From Saccharospirillum mangrovi (GTDB lineage Bacteria; Pseudomonadota; Gammaproteobacteria; Pseudomonadales; Natronospirillaceae), in assembly GCF_003367315.1 (NCBI RefSeq), contig NZ_CP031415.1, positions 186,001 to 250,000 of the forward strand: a stretch of 64,000 nucleotides of DNA, given 5' to 3'. The position numbers were made by a program, and so were the translations under genes. Below are positions 9,249 to 17,480 of this stretch, one piece after another. How positions within the stretch are numbered: position 1 is the first letter of the stretch; every line of letters begins with the position of its first letter. The notes under the pieces are model-generated. The model was given only the letters and a program-made list of their open reading frames with translations, did not search any database and was not told the origin of the DNA.

Positions 9249-9265
9249 AGCACATGGTTTGTGCA
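9249..9265. promoter_or_regulatory. NtrC-type enhancer site
   Basis: AGCACATGGTTTGTGCA has the GCAC-N7-GTGC dyad of NtrC (NRI) sites and the same flanking A bases as the strong glnA site. It lies about 100-118 bases upstream of the predicted sigma54 start, a usual enhancer distance. Confidence 0.65.
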
Positions 9266-9368
9266 CGCAGACGCGCGACGAACCACGGCGGTGCAGCAAT
9301 CGCGGTGCTGGCCGGGTGTTGGGGTGTCGGTGCTAGAATGGGCGCGCTGAAAATGGCAGGAGACGGAG

Positions 9369-10052
9369 TTGAACGACAAAACCCGCTTGGCGTCGGCCGA
9401 AGTTGCCAACCGCTCCAAGCGCACCCCGACCCCGGCGTCGCTGAAGCGTCGTCAACGCAATCAGGAAAAGAAACGCGCGGCGATTCTGGAAGCCTCGTTA
9501 CGCACCTTTTCGCAGTTCGGTCTGCACGGTGCCAGCCTCGATCAAATCGCGGCGGAAGCGGACGTCTCCAAAACCAATTTGCTGTATTACTTTCCCACCA
9601 AAGAAGCGCTTTATGTGCAGGTGATGCGCGAATTACTCAGCCTGTGGCTGATGCCGTTGAGCGGTTTTAATGAAGATCAGAATCCGCTCGAAGCGCTGCG
9701 CGAATACATTCGCATCAAGCTGGAATTTTCCCGCGATAACCCGGCCGAATCGCGCCTGTTCTGCATGGAAATTCTGCAAGGCGCGCCGCTGTTGCTGGCC
9801 GAGTTGCAGCAGCCGTTGCACGACCGGGTGCAAGCGAAAGTCGCGGTAATTCAAAGCTGGATCGACAGCGGCAAACTCAAACCCATCGATCCGTATCATC
9901 TGATTTTTTCCATCTGGGCGACGACGCAGCACTACGCCGATTTTCGTGTGCAGATTGAAGCCGTGGCCGGCCGCACGCTCGACGATCCGGATTTCTTCGC
10001 CGACACCCTGCGCAATTTGCAGGCGCTGTTGGTCGACAGTCTGAAGCCGTGA
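9369..10052 (+). CDS. rutR: RutR, TetR-family pyrimidine regulator
   Basis: A 227-residue TetR-family repressor. After a basic N-terminal tail of about 40 residues comes the helix-turn-helix with [16 protein letters not shown], which is nearly invariant in RutR. The ligand-binding part keeps [13 protein letters not shown] and [13 protein letters not shown]. It is expected to repress rutA-F and to sense uracil and thymine. The start is a TTG: the frame has a stop at 9348 and no ATG or GTG between it and 9369, and AGGAGA lies just upstream. Transcribed divergently from rutA across the RutR-type operator. Confidence 0.93.
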   Translation: MNDKTRLASAEVANRSKRTPTPASLKRRQRNQEKKRAAILEASLRTFSQFGLHGASLDQIAAEADVSKTNLLYYFPTKEALYVQVMRELLSLWLMPLSGFNEDQNPLEALREYIRIKLEFSRDNPAESRLFCMEILQGAPLLLAELQQPLHDRVQAKVAVIQSWIDSGKLKPIDPYHLIFSIWATTQHYADFRVQIEAVAGRTLDDPDFFADTLRNLQALLVDSLKP

Positions 10053-10082
10053 TGTTTGATGTTTTATAAGTCGGAAAATTAA

Positions 10083-10931
10083 ATGTCCCTCGCTGGATTT
10101 TTACTCGTCTTCTGCGCGGCGCTGTGCCACGCCTTCTGGAATTTTCTGCTCAAACGCATCAACGGTGATGCCAGCCTGACCTGGCTGTTTTCGGCGCTGA
10201 CGGTGGTGATTTATTTGCCGCTGGCGATTTATTTCGCCTGGGACTGGCGCGGCTGGGGTTGGCTAGAAATCGGTTTTATTGTCGGCAGTGCGGTAATTCA
10301 CATCGGTTATTTTCTGTTGTTGCAACAGGGATACCGGGTCGGCGATTTGTCGGTCGTTTATCCCACCGCCCGCGCTACCGGCCCGCTGATTTCCACCGTC
10401 CTCGCGGTGCTGTTGTTTGGTGAACATCTGAACCACTGGATGGCGGCGGGTATCGCGCTCATTTTGATTGGCGTGCTGAATTTGAGTCGCAAACCCGGCA
10501 GCGCTTCGCGCCCGACAATGGCGTCAATGGGCTTTGGCGTGTTGGTGGGTTTGTTGATCGGCACTTACACCCTGTGGGATGCCCACGCAGTAGCGGCCTT
10601 GATGATTCCGCCGTTGCTGCTCGATTACGGTTCCAACATCGTGCGCTCTGTGTTGTTGACGCCCTTGGCGATTAAGCGTTGGCCGACGGTGAAACTGGTG
10701 TGGCAACAACATCGCTGGAAAGTGTTGGGCATCGCCTTGTTCAGTCCTTTGGCCTACATCCTGGTGCTGACCGCCATGACATTCACGCCGCTGGTGTACG
10801 TCGCTCCCACGCGTGAAATCAGCGTGTTGTTCAGTGTCTTGCTCGGCTCATTGTTGTTGGACGAAGGCTATTTGCGCCATCGGCTGAAGTGGGCGCTGGT
10901 GATGCTGTTTGGCGTTGTTATCTTGTTGTAA
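10083..10931 (+). CDS. DMT/EamA-family transporter
   Basis: A 282-residue inner-membrane protein with about ten hydrophobic segments arranged as two EamA halves. The first half carries LCHAFWNFLLKR at the start and the VVYPTARATGPL segment common in this family. The second ends in LVYVAPTREISVLFSVLLG. It lies 30 bases downstream of rutR on the same strand. No rutG-type uracil permease is found beside the rut genes, so this protein could move a pyrimidine or a breakdown product, but that is inference from position only. DMT proteins also export amino acids and metabolites. Confidence 0.85.
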   Translation: MSLAGFLLVFCAALCHAFWNFLLKRINGDASLTWLFSALTVVIYLPLAIYFAWDWRGWGWLEIGFIVGSAVIHIGYFLLLQQGYRVGDLSVVYPTARATGPLISTVLAVLLFGEHLNHWMAAGIALILIGVLNLSRKPGSASRPTMASMGFGVLVGLLIGTYTLWDAHAVAALMIPPLLLDYGSNIVRSVLLTPLAIKRWPTVKLVWQQHRWKVLGIALFSPLAYILVLTAMTFTPLVYVAPTREISVLFSVLLGSLLLDEGYLRHRLKWALVMLFGVVILL

Positions 10932-11032
10932 AGCCGGCCGTTGACCGCTCAGTTCGTGCGCTGTGTCGGTCATCGCCAGCGGCAGTCTGTTATGGTGCCG
11001 GCCACAGCAAGCATCGAAAAGTGAGTGTGAAC

Positions 11033-12094
11033 ATGCGAAACCGCCTCGGCTGGGCGTTAGCAGCGGGGTTATTGGCGTTAGTACCGTCGGTTATGGCGGA
11101 AAACATTCCGGCTGAGCCGACCGACTCCGAAAAGCAGGCGAGCGAGGAAACCGAACGCCTGACCGCCTACGAAGCCTGTTTGATCCGGTTGACGCAAAGC
11201 GCGTCCAATATTCTCAGCGCCGGTAACGTGCGTAACTTTTGCGCGCGTGAAGTGCGTCAGCAGGGTTTGCCAGCGGGAACCCGCGAAACGCCATTGCAGG
11301 AACGCCGCGAAATGGAGCGGCTGGTGTTGAACAATCCGTTCAGTTTGTTGCCGCACCGACCCAACTATTTAATGCCGCTGAATTATTCCGATTTCCGTGA
11401 CGATTCGTACCTGGCACCGGGCGAAGGCGATTTGCAGCCGGTCGAAATTCAGTTCCAGTTGAGCCTGAAAGTGATTGTGGTCGATGGCTTGATCGGCCGT
11501 CACGGCAACCTCGCCTTTGCCTACACCGGCAAGTCGTTCTGGCAGGCGTATAACTTCGATCTGTCGTCGCCGTTTAGGGAAACCAATCACGAGCCGGAAT
11601 TGATTGTGACCTTCGAAAACGACACGCAATTTCTGGGCTTTCGCAACGTGTCGAATTCAGTCGGTTTGAATCACGAATCCAACGGCCGCAGCGGTGAAGA
11701 TTCGCGCAGTTGGAATCGGGTGGTGTTTCAGACGCAGTGGGAGCGCGAGCGTATGCACGTGGCGTTGCGCCCCTGGTTGCGCATTCCGGCACCGGAAGAA
11801 CGCTACGAAGGCGACCCGTTAGGCGACGATAACCCGGACATTCTGGAGTACCTCGGCCATTTTGATCTGACGGTGGGTTACGTCGGCGAATACAACAGCT
11901 TCTGGCTGACCGGGCGCAACAACCTCGATCTCGATCACAACCGTGGTGCCATCGACGCCGGTTGGACCTTTCCGCTGTCCGACCACGTGCGTGGCCGGGT
12001 GCATTATTTCGATGGCTTCGGCGAAAGCCTGATCGATTACAACAAGCGCTCACGCACGATCGGTCTTGGCTTCCAATTCAGCGGCTGGCTGTAA
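11033..12094 (+). CDS. pldA: Outer membrane phospholipase A
   Basis: A 353-residue precursor with a signal peptide ending near MAEN (residues 21-24). The mature part forms a beta-barrel in the outer membrane and hydrolyses acyl chains of phospholipids that reach the outer leaflet. The catalytic set is visible as H214 and S216 in NHESNGRSG and N228 in SRSWNR, with the same S-to-N distance of 12 as the E. coli enzyme. A cysteine-containing domain of about 100 residues precedes the barrel, longer than in E. coli. The ATG at 11033 directly precedes the signal peptide; a longer frame from 10889 begins inside the upstream gene. Confidence 0.92.
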   Translation: MRNRLGWALAAGLLALVPSVMAENIPAEPTDSEKQASEETERLTAYEACLIRLTQSASNILSAGNVRNFCAREVRQQGLPAGTRETPLQERREMERLVLNNPFSLLPHRPNYLMPLNYSDFRDDSYLAPGEGDLQPVEIQFQLSLKVIVVDGLIGRHGNLAFAYTGKSFWQAYNFDLSSPFRETNHEPELIVTFENDTQFLGFRNVSNSVGLNHESNGRSGEDSRSWNRVVFQTQWERERMHVALRPWLRIPAPEERYEGDPLGDDNPDILEYLGHFDLTVGYVGEYNSFWLTGRNNLDLDHNRGAIDAGWTFPLSDHVRGRVHYFDGFGESLIDYNKRSRTIGLGFQFSGWL

Positions 12095-12098
12095 GCCA

Positions 12099-13403
12099 TC
12101 AGGCCGCAGCGAAGGCTTCGCGCGTCAGGTTGCGCATACCGCTTTCAGTGACGACCACGTTGTCTTCAATGCGCACGCCGCCCCAGGGTTGCAGCTCGGC
12201 GATGGCGCTTTCGTTCAGGCCCGCCGCTGCGCCCTGCTCTGCGCGCAGTCGATCCAGCAGCATCGGAATGAGGTACAACCCCGGTTCGATGGTCAGCACC
12301 ATGCCCGGCTGGAGCGTGCGCGTCAGTCGCAAAAACGGCGCGGTGCTGCTCGGCGCCAGCGTGCCGGCGCGATCCTGTTGATGGCCGCCGGCGTCGTGCA
12401 CCTGCAAGCCGAGTAAATGGCCCAGGCCGTGTGGGAAAAACGCCTGCGGAACCTGGCGCTGAAGTTGTTCTTCAACGTTAAGACGACACAAATCCAAGTC
12501 TTTCAGAATGCCCGCGACGCCAACCACGGCCTGCTGATGCAGTTCGGCCATCGGCACGCCCGGGCGCACCGCAGCGCACAGTTGTTGCTCGAAGCCTTCC
12601 ATTGCCGCCAGCAATTCATCGAACAGGGCCGAGCCCTGGCCGTGGGTTCGGGTGATGTCGCTGGCGTAACCGCCCACCTGCGCGCCGGCGTCGATCAACA
12701 GGCTGCGGTGCTGAGTCGGTCTGGTGAACTGGCGACGCTCGTAATGCAAGGTCGCCGCGCCTTCGTTCAGCGCGATGATGCCGGGGTATGGCTCCTGGCT
12801 TTCCAGTTGCTGGCTGGCACCGAGAAAGGCGGCGTAGATCTCGGCTTCGCTGGCGCCGGCTAAAAAGGCATCGCGAGCGGCGTGGTGGCCGGGTACGGCT
12901 TTCACACTGGCAAGCCACAGTTGTTCGACTTCGAAATCGGTCTTGCAGGCACGGTCAAACGCCAGGTCTGAGCGCAGCTTGGCCGGGTTAATCTCAACTG
13001 TCGCGGTTGTGTTTTGCAGCGCGGGCAGTGTCGGCCCGACCCAGGCGAGGCGGCCGGGCAGCGTTGCCAGCCAGTCGTTGTGATCGGCGGCGTGCAATTG
13101 CCAGTGTTTGGTCCAGTCGCCGCTGGGTGCCGTCGGCGTGATGTGCCAGAAGTCCGCCTGCGCCGGCCAGAACAGTTGCGGTTTTTCACCCGGACGAATG
13201 ACCAGACACGTGCCGGGCGTGATCGCCTCGGGCAGCCATTGCTGAGCGAACGCACCGGCGTGATAGGGGTAGGCGTGATCGTCATCGCGCACCTTTTCGG
13301 CGACACCGGCGCTGACCACAACGGCGTCGAAACCGCAGCGTTCGAGAGTGGCCTGATAGCGGTGCATTAAGGTGTCGAGGTGGGCGCGATACAGATCGGT
13401 CAT
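12099..13403 (-). CDS. pepQ: Xaa-Pro dipeptidase (prolidase, M24)
   Basis: A 434-residue pita-bread metallopeptidase. It cleaves Xaa-Pro dipeptides in the cytoplasm. Metal ligands expected for M24 enzymes are visible: two aspartates in LLIDAGAQVGGYASDITRTHG-type context, H in FFPHGLGHLLGLQVHD, and glutamates in TIEPGLY and RIEDNVVV. Length and domain order match gammaproteobacterial PepQ. It is convergent with pldA, the stops being only four bases apart, and divergent from the ABC ATPase at 13550. Confidence 0.92.
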   Translation of the reverse strand: MTDLYRAHLDTLMHRYQATLERCGFDAVVVSAGVAEKVRDDDHAYPYHAGAFAQQWLPEAITPGTCLVIRPGEKPQLFWPAQADFWHITPTAPSGDWTKHWQLHAADHNDWLATLPGRLAWVGPTLPALQNTTATVEINPAKLRSDLAFDRACKTDFEVEQLWLASVKAVPGHHAARDAFLAGASEAEIYAAFLGASQQLESQEPYPGIIALNEGAATLHYERRQFTRPTQHRSLLIDAGAQVGGYASDITRTHGQGSALFDELLAAMEGFEQQLCAAVRPGVPMAELHQQAVVGVAGILKDLDLCRLNVEEQLQRQVPQAFFPHGLGHLLGLQVHDAGGHQQDRAGTLAPSSTAPFLRLTRTLQPGMVLTIEPGLYLIPMLLDRLRAEQGAAAGLNESAIAELQPWGGVRIEDNVVVTESGMRNLTREAFAAA

Positions 13404-13549
13404 GGCGGACTCCGCAAAATAAGACAGTCGGATAGGGGCGAAAACGGCGGCCAGCTTAGCGCTCTGGCAAGGGTTTGTCGTCCCTTGCGCGTGGTTGGAG
13501 CGCGGGCTTTGTTTTACACTGCCCGGCTCAATCTGCCTCGGAAATCGCC

Positions 13550-14599
13550 ATGCTTTTGCGTCTGGAACAGTTGCAGTGCCGTTACGACGATCAACCGGTG
13601 ATTCGCGATTTGTCGCTGAACGTCGCCCGAGGCGAACTCTGCGCTCTGCTCGGCCCGAGCGGTTGCGGTAAAAGCACGCTGTTGCACGCCATTGGCGGTT
13701 TTATTCAACCGAGCGCCGGCCGCATTGAACTGGACGGCCGCACCATTGCCACCGCCGCCGACGCCGTACCGCCGGAACAACGTGGTATCGGCATGGTGTT
13801 TCAGGAATACGCGCTGTTTCCGCATCTGAACGTGGCCGACAACGTTGGCTTTGGCCTGCGTCATCTGAACCGGGCCGAGCGCGCCCGGCGCGTGGCCGAT
13901 ACGCTGGCGCTGGTCAAACTGGCCGGTTTCGGTGAACGCTTCCCGCACGAATTGTCCGGCGGCCAGCAACAGCGCGTGGCGTTGGCGCGCGCGCTGGCAC
14001 CGCAGCCGGCGTTGCTGTTGATGGACGAACCGTTTTCCAACCTCGACACCGAACTGCGCCGCTCGCTCTCAGCCGAGGTGCGCGAGATTCTGAAAATCGC
14101 CGGCACCACGGCCATTTTAGTAACGCACGACCGCGAAGAAGCCTTTGTCATGGCCGACAAACTCGGCGTGCTCAACGGCGGCGTACTGCAACAGTGGGAC
14201 GCGCCGGATGTGGTTTATCAAAACCCGGCCACGCCAGCGGTGGCGCGGTTTGTCGGCGATGGCGATTTTGTGCCGGGCGAAGTTGTGGCCGCCGGTCGCG
14301 TGCGCACGGCCTTGGGTGAACTGACAACAACGGCCGGTTGGCCGGTCGGCACCGAGCTGGATGTTTACGTCCGTCCGGACGAGGTTGAGTTGGTGGACCA
14401 GGGCGGCGTGGCGGCGCGTTTAGTCAGCCGTTCGTTTTTGGGTACGCAGATGCGCGTGCGGCTGGCGTTGGCCGATGGCAGCCAGGTGCAGGCGTTGTTG
14501 CCGTCTCGTACGCCTATGCCCGATGACAGCGTGCAACTGCGCTTTCAGCCAGCACAGCTGGTCGCCTTTGAACGCGCTCAGGCGGCCAGTCTGGCTTAG
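13550..14599 (+). CDS. fbpC: Ferric-iron ABC transporter ATP-binding protein
   Basis: A 349-residue ATPase of the FbpC/CUT1-like group. Walker A is GPSGCGKS (35-42), the signature is LSGGQQQR, Walker B is LLLMDEPFSNLD, and the switch histidine is in LVTHDREEA. A C-terminal TOBE-like region of roughly 100 residues follows. The ATG at 13550 is chosen; an in-frame start at 13475 adds unrelated residues. It presumably energises the permease and binding protein encoded on the opposite strand just downstream. No Fur-like box is visible upstream of this gene, unlike fbpA. Confidence 0.85.
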   Translation: MLLRLEQLQCRYDDQPVIRDLSLNVARGELCALLGPSGCGKSTLLHAIGGFIQPSAGRIELDGRTIATAADAVPPEQRGIGMVFQEYALFPHLNVADNVGFGLRHLNRAERARRVADTLALVKLAGFGERFPHELSGGQQQRVALARALAPQPALLLMDEPFSNLDTELRRSLSAEVREILKIAGTTAILVTHDREEAFVMADKLGVLNGGVLQQWDAPDVVYQNPATPAVARFVGDGDFVPGEVVAAGRVRTALGELTTTAGWPVGTELDVYVRPDEVELVDQGGVAARLVSRSFLGTQMRVRLALADGSQVQALLPSRTPMPDDSVQLRFQPAQLVAFERAQAASLA

Positions 14600-16275
14600 T
14601 CGTTACGGCGACTGACCGAGCGGCTGAGCAGAATCACCGGTCCCAACCCCACCAGCACGATCAACAAAGCGCCCAAGGCTGAGGCTTCCAGTTTTTCGTC
14701 GGACGCGAACTGGAACACGTGCGTCGCCAGCGTATCGAAATTGAACGGCCGCAAGATCAAGGTCGCCGGCAACTCCTTCATGCAATCGACGAACACCACC
14801 AGCGCTGCCGTCAGCAAGCCCGGCCGGATTAACGGCAGATGCACCCGCCACAGCGTTTGCAGACTGGACTGGCCGAGCGAGCGCGCCGCGCGATCCATCT
14901 CCGGCGTCACCTTGGCGAGGCTCGATTCAACCGCCCCGGCCGCCACCGCCAGAAACCGCACCGAATACGCAAAGATCAACGCCACCACCGTGCCGCTCAG
15001 CAACAGGCCGGTGGAAATGCCGAAACTCGCACGCAGCAACGCATCGAGGCTGTTATCGAAGGCCGCCAGCGGAATCATCACGCCGATGGCGAGCACGGTG
15101 CCGGGCATGGCGTAACCGAGTTTGGCGAGGCCCACGCCAGCGTTCAGGCCACGGCTGGGAAACAGCCGTTTGCCATACGCCAGCAACACGCCCAAGGCCA
15201 CCGTCACCAGCGCGGCACTGGCCGACAACAGCAGCGAATTCAGCGATAACTGGAAGAAATCCGGCGTCCAATAAGCGCCGAGATTGCGCAGCGCGTAGAA
15301 CGCCAACCGACCCGCCGGAACGGCAAACCCCAGCACCAGCGGCAGCGCGCACAGTGTCCAGGCCAGCAATGCGCGGCCGCCGCGCAGCCGGTAGCGATCC
15401 GCCTGGCCGGACTGCCCAGCCGGGCTGTAATGCTGTTGGCGACGCCGACCAAAACGCTCCAAGCCGATCAGCACCACCACAAACCCCAACATCAGACTGG
15501 CAATCTGCGCCGCCCCGCCCAGGTTCGACTGGTTCAGCCAGGTGTCGTAAATGCCGATGCTCAGCGTGCGCACGGCGAAGTAATCGACGGTGCCGAAATC
15601 GTTCAGCGTTTCCATCAAGACCAGCGCCAGGCCGACGGCGATGGCCGGCCGTGCCATCGGCAACGACAAGCGATAGAAACTCTGCCAGGGCGTGCAACCG
15701 AGCGAGCGACTGGCGGCAACCATCGACCGCGCCTGATCGACAAAGGTCGCCCGCGCCAGCAAATAAACGTAGGGATAAAGCACCAGCGACAACATGGCGA
15801 TGGCGCCGCCCATCGAACGAATCTCAGGAAACCAGTAGTCGCGTGCGCTGCGCCAACCGAATGCCTCGCGCAGCGCGCCTTGCAGCGGGCCGGCGAATTC
15901 GAGCAAATCGGTGTAGACGAAGGCGATCACATAAGCCGGTACGGCAAAGGGCAGCAACAACGCCCATTCAAACCAGCGCCGGCCGGGAAAATCGCAGGCG
16001 GACACCAGCCAGGCCGTGCTGACGCCGATTAAGGTTGCGCACAACCCAACGCCGAGCAGCAGCCGCACGGTGGCGTCGAGATAATAAAACAGCACCGTAT
16101 CGACCAGATGGCGCCAGATGTTGTGGCTGGGAAACAGCGCCAGATAAAACACCGAGGCGATCGGCAACACCACCAGCGTTGCGGTCAGCAGAACGGCGAA
16201 ACGCCAGCGCCGCGCCAGTCGGTTTTGGCCGAGGGCGTGGCGGCGTGGCATTGCCAGAGTGGTAACAGCGGTCAT
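14596..16275 (-). CDS. fbpB: Ferric-iron ABC transporter permease, fused double domain
   Basis: A 559-residue inner-membrane protein with about twelve hydrophobic segments, consistent with the FbpB/ThiP-type fusion of two permease halves. EAA-type loops are visible as AARSLGQSSLQTLWRVHLPLIRP in the second half and AASRSLGCTPWQSFYRLSLPMARP-like sequence in the first. It would form the ferric-ion channel for the binding protein encoded 12 bases upstream on the same strand. The last bases overlap the 3' end of the convergent ATPase gene by four. Confidence 0.88.
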   Translation of the reverse strand: MTAVTTLAMPRRHALGQNRLARRWRFAVLLTATLVVLPIASVFYLALFPSHNIWRHLVDTVLFYYLDATVRLLLGVGLCATLIGVSTAWLVSACDFPGRRWFEWALLLPFAVPAYVIAFVYTDLLEFAGPLQGALREAFGWRSARDYWFPEIRSMGGAIAMLSLVLYPYVYLLARATFVDQARSMVAASRSLGCTPWQSFYRLSLPMARPAIAVGLALVLMETLNDFGTVDYFAVRTLSIGIYDTWLNQSNLGGAAQIASLMLGFVVVLIGLERFGRRRQQHYSPAGQSGQADRYRLRGGRALLAWTLCALPLVLGFAVPAGRLAFYALRNLGAYWTPDFFQLSLNSLLLSASAALVTVALGVLLAYGKRLFPSRGLNAGVGLAKLGYAMPGTVLAIGVMIPLAAFDNSLDALLRASFGISTGLLLSGTVVALIFAYSVRFLAVAAGAVESSLAKVTPEMDRAARSLGQSSLQTLWRVHLPLIRPGLLTAALVVFVDCMKELPATLILRPFNFDTLATHVFQFASDEKLEASALGALLIVLVGLGPVILLSRSVSRRND

Positions 16276-16287
16276 CGACGGCGGCGC

Positions 16288-17316
16288 TTAGAAGTCGTAC
16301 GCCACCTCGTCGACCAGGCGTGATGCCTCGTCGATGTGATCGGTAATGGTGGTCAGGCTGAGCGGGTCTTCTTTGAAGTCGCCCATGTATTGTTTGATCA
16401 AATCTGAACGTTCGATGCCGGGGCGAACCGGGAACTCGAAGTTATCCTGAGCGTACAGATACTGCGCTTCCGGGCTGACCATAAATTCCATCAATGCGAT
16501 GGCGTTGGCCTGGTTCGGCGCGTATTTCGCCAGCGCGATGCCAGAGATAAACATGTGCGCGCCACGGTCGTCCTGGTTCGGGAAGATCAGGTTCACTGAA
16601 CGCGCCCAATCCTGCTGTTCCGGCTCTTCTTCGTTGGTCAGCATGGCACCGAAATAGTAGGAATTGCCCAGCGAAATATCGCAGACGCCATCGTGAATGG
16701 CCTTCACCTGAGAGCGGTCGTTGCCCTGCGGACGCCGCGCCAGATTGTGCTTCAAACCTTCCATCCATTCGCGGGTATAGGCTTCGCCATGATGCGCGAT
16801 CATCGAGGCAAACAGCGACAGGTTGTAGCTGTGCTTACCGCTGCGGGTGCAGATACGGCCTTCCCATTCCGGGTCAGCCAGCTGTTCGTAAGTGGTGATT
16901 TCACCCGGCGCGACACGTTCTTTGGAGGCGTAGATGATGCGCGCGCGAGTGGTCAGACCGAACCAGTGGTTATCGGCGGCGCGGTATTGGGCCGGGATGT
17001 TGTCGAGCAGAATTGAGTCGTTAACGGGTTGCGTCAGGCCTTTGTTGTAGGCGCTCATCAACACCGTGGTGTTGGGTGTGATCAACACATCGACCGGGCT
17101 GTTGCGCGCTTCGGTTTCCATGCGTTCAACCAGGCCTTCGCCGTAAACGACGTTGGTCTGAATGCCGGTTTCTGCGGTAAAGGCCTCCAGCAGCGGTTCG
17201 ATCAAAAAGGGTTGGCGGTAGGAGTAAATGTTCACTTCCTCGGCCCGAACCGAACCGGCGGCGAGACTGGCCGCCAGAGGCAACGCCATTAGGGCGGCCT
17301 TAATACGCATCGACAT
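16288..17316 (-). CDS. fbpA: Periplasmic ferric-iron-binding protein
   Basis: A 342-residue precursor with a signal peptide ending near SVRAEE (about residue 25). The mature protein begins with VNIYSYRQPFLIEPLLEAF, characteristic of FbpA/FutA iron-binding proteins. The iron-ligand tyrosine pair is seen in GNSYYFGAM, and the first-lobe tyrosine/histidine region and KHSYNLSLFASMI are present. It delivers ferric iron to the FbpB/FbpC transporter. A Fur-like box lies 35 bases upstream of the ATG, suggesting repression by iron. Confidence 0.92.
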   Translation of the reverse strand: MSMRIKAALMALPLAASLAAGSVRAEEVNIYSYRQPFLIEPLLEAFTAETGIQTNVVYGEGLVERMETEARNSPVDVLITPNTTVLMSAYNKGLTQPVNDSILLDNIPAQYRAADNHWFGLTTRARIIYASKERVAPGEITTYEQLADPEWEGRICTRSGKHSYNLSLFASMIAHHGEAYTREWMEGLKHNLARRPQGNDRSQVKAIHDGVCDISLGNSYYFGAMLTNEEEPEQQDWARSVNLIFPNQDDRGAHMFISGIALAKYAPNQANAIALMEFMVSPEAQYLYAQDNFEFPVRPGIERSDLIKQYMGDFKEDPLSLTTITDHIDEASRLVDEVAYDF

Positions 17317-17350
17317 GTGGAATTCCCCGTTGGAAAGTTCGTTTGAAAGT

Positions 17351-17369
17351 CATTGTGATACGCATTCTC
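17351..17369. promoter_or_regulatory. Fur-like box upstream of fbpA
   Basis: Read on the minus strand, GAGAATGCGTATCACAATG resembles the 19-bp Fur consensus; I count 12 identical positions by eye. It is 35-53 bases before the fbpA start. The match is good rather than perfect, but the gene function fits. Confidence 0.6.
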
Positions 17370-17432
17370 AATTTTTGTCGGCCAGAGTCAACTTGGCCGG
17401 CCCGAAGTGGCGGCGGATTTACCAAAGCCGGA

Positions 17433-17461
17433 AGCACAAAAAACCCGGCCAAAGCCGGGTT
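17433..17461 (-). terminator. Rho-independent terminator of the choice-of-anchor I gene
   Basis: On the minus strand AACCCGGC-TTTG-GCCGGGTT is followed by a run of T. It lies 20 bases after the stop codon of the gene ending at 17481 and before the fbpA promoter region. Confidence 0.88.
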
Positions 17462-17480
17462 AGGAAGGCAAACGGAAGGC

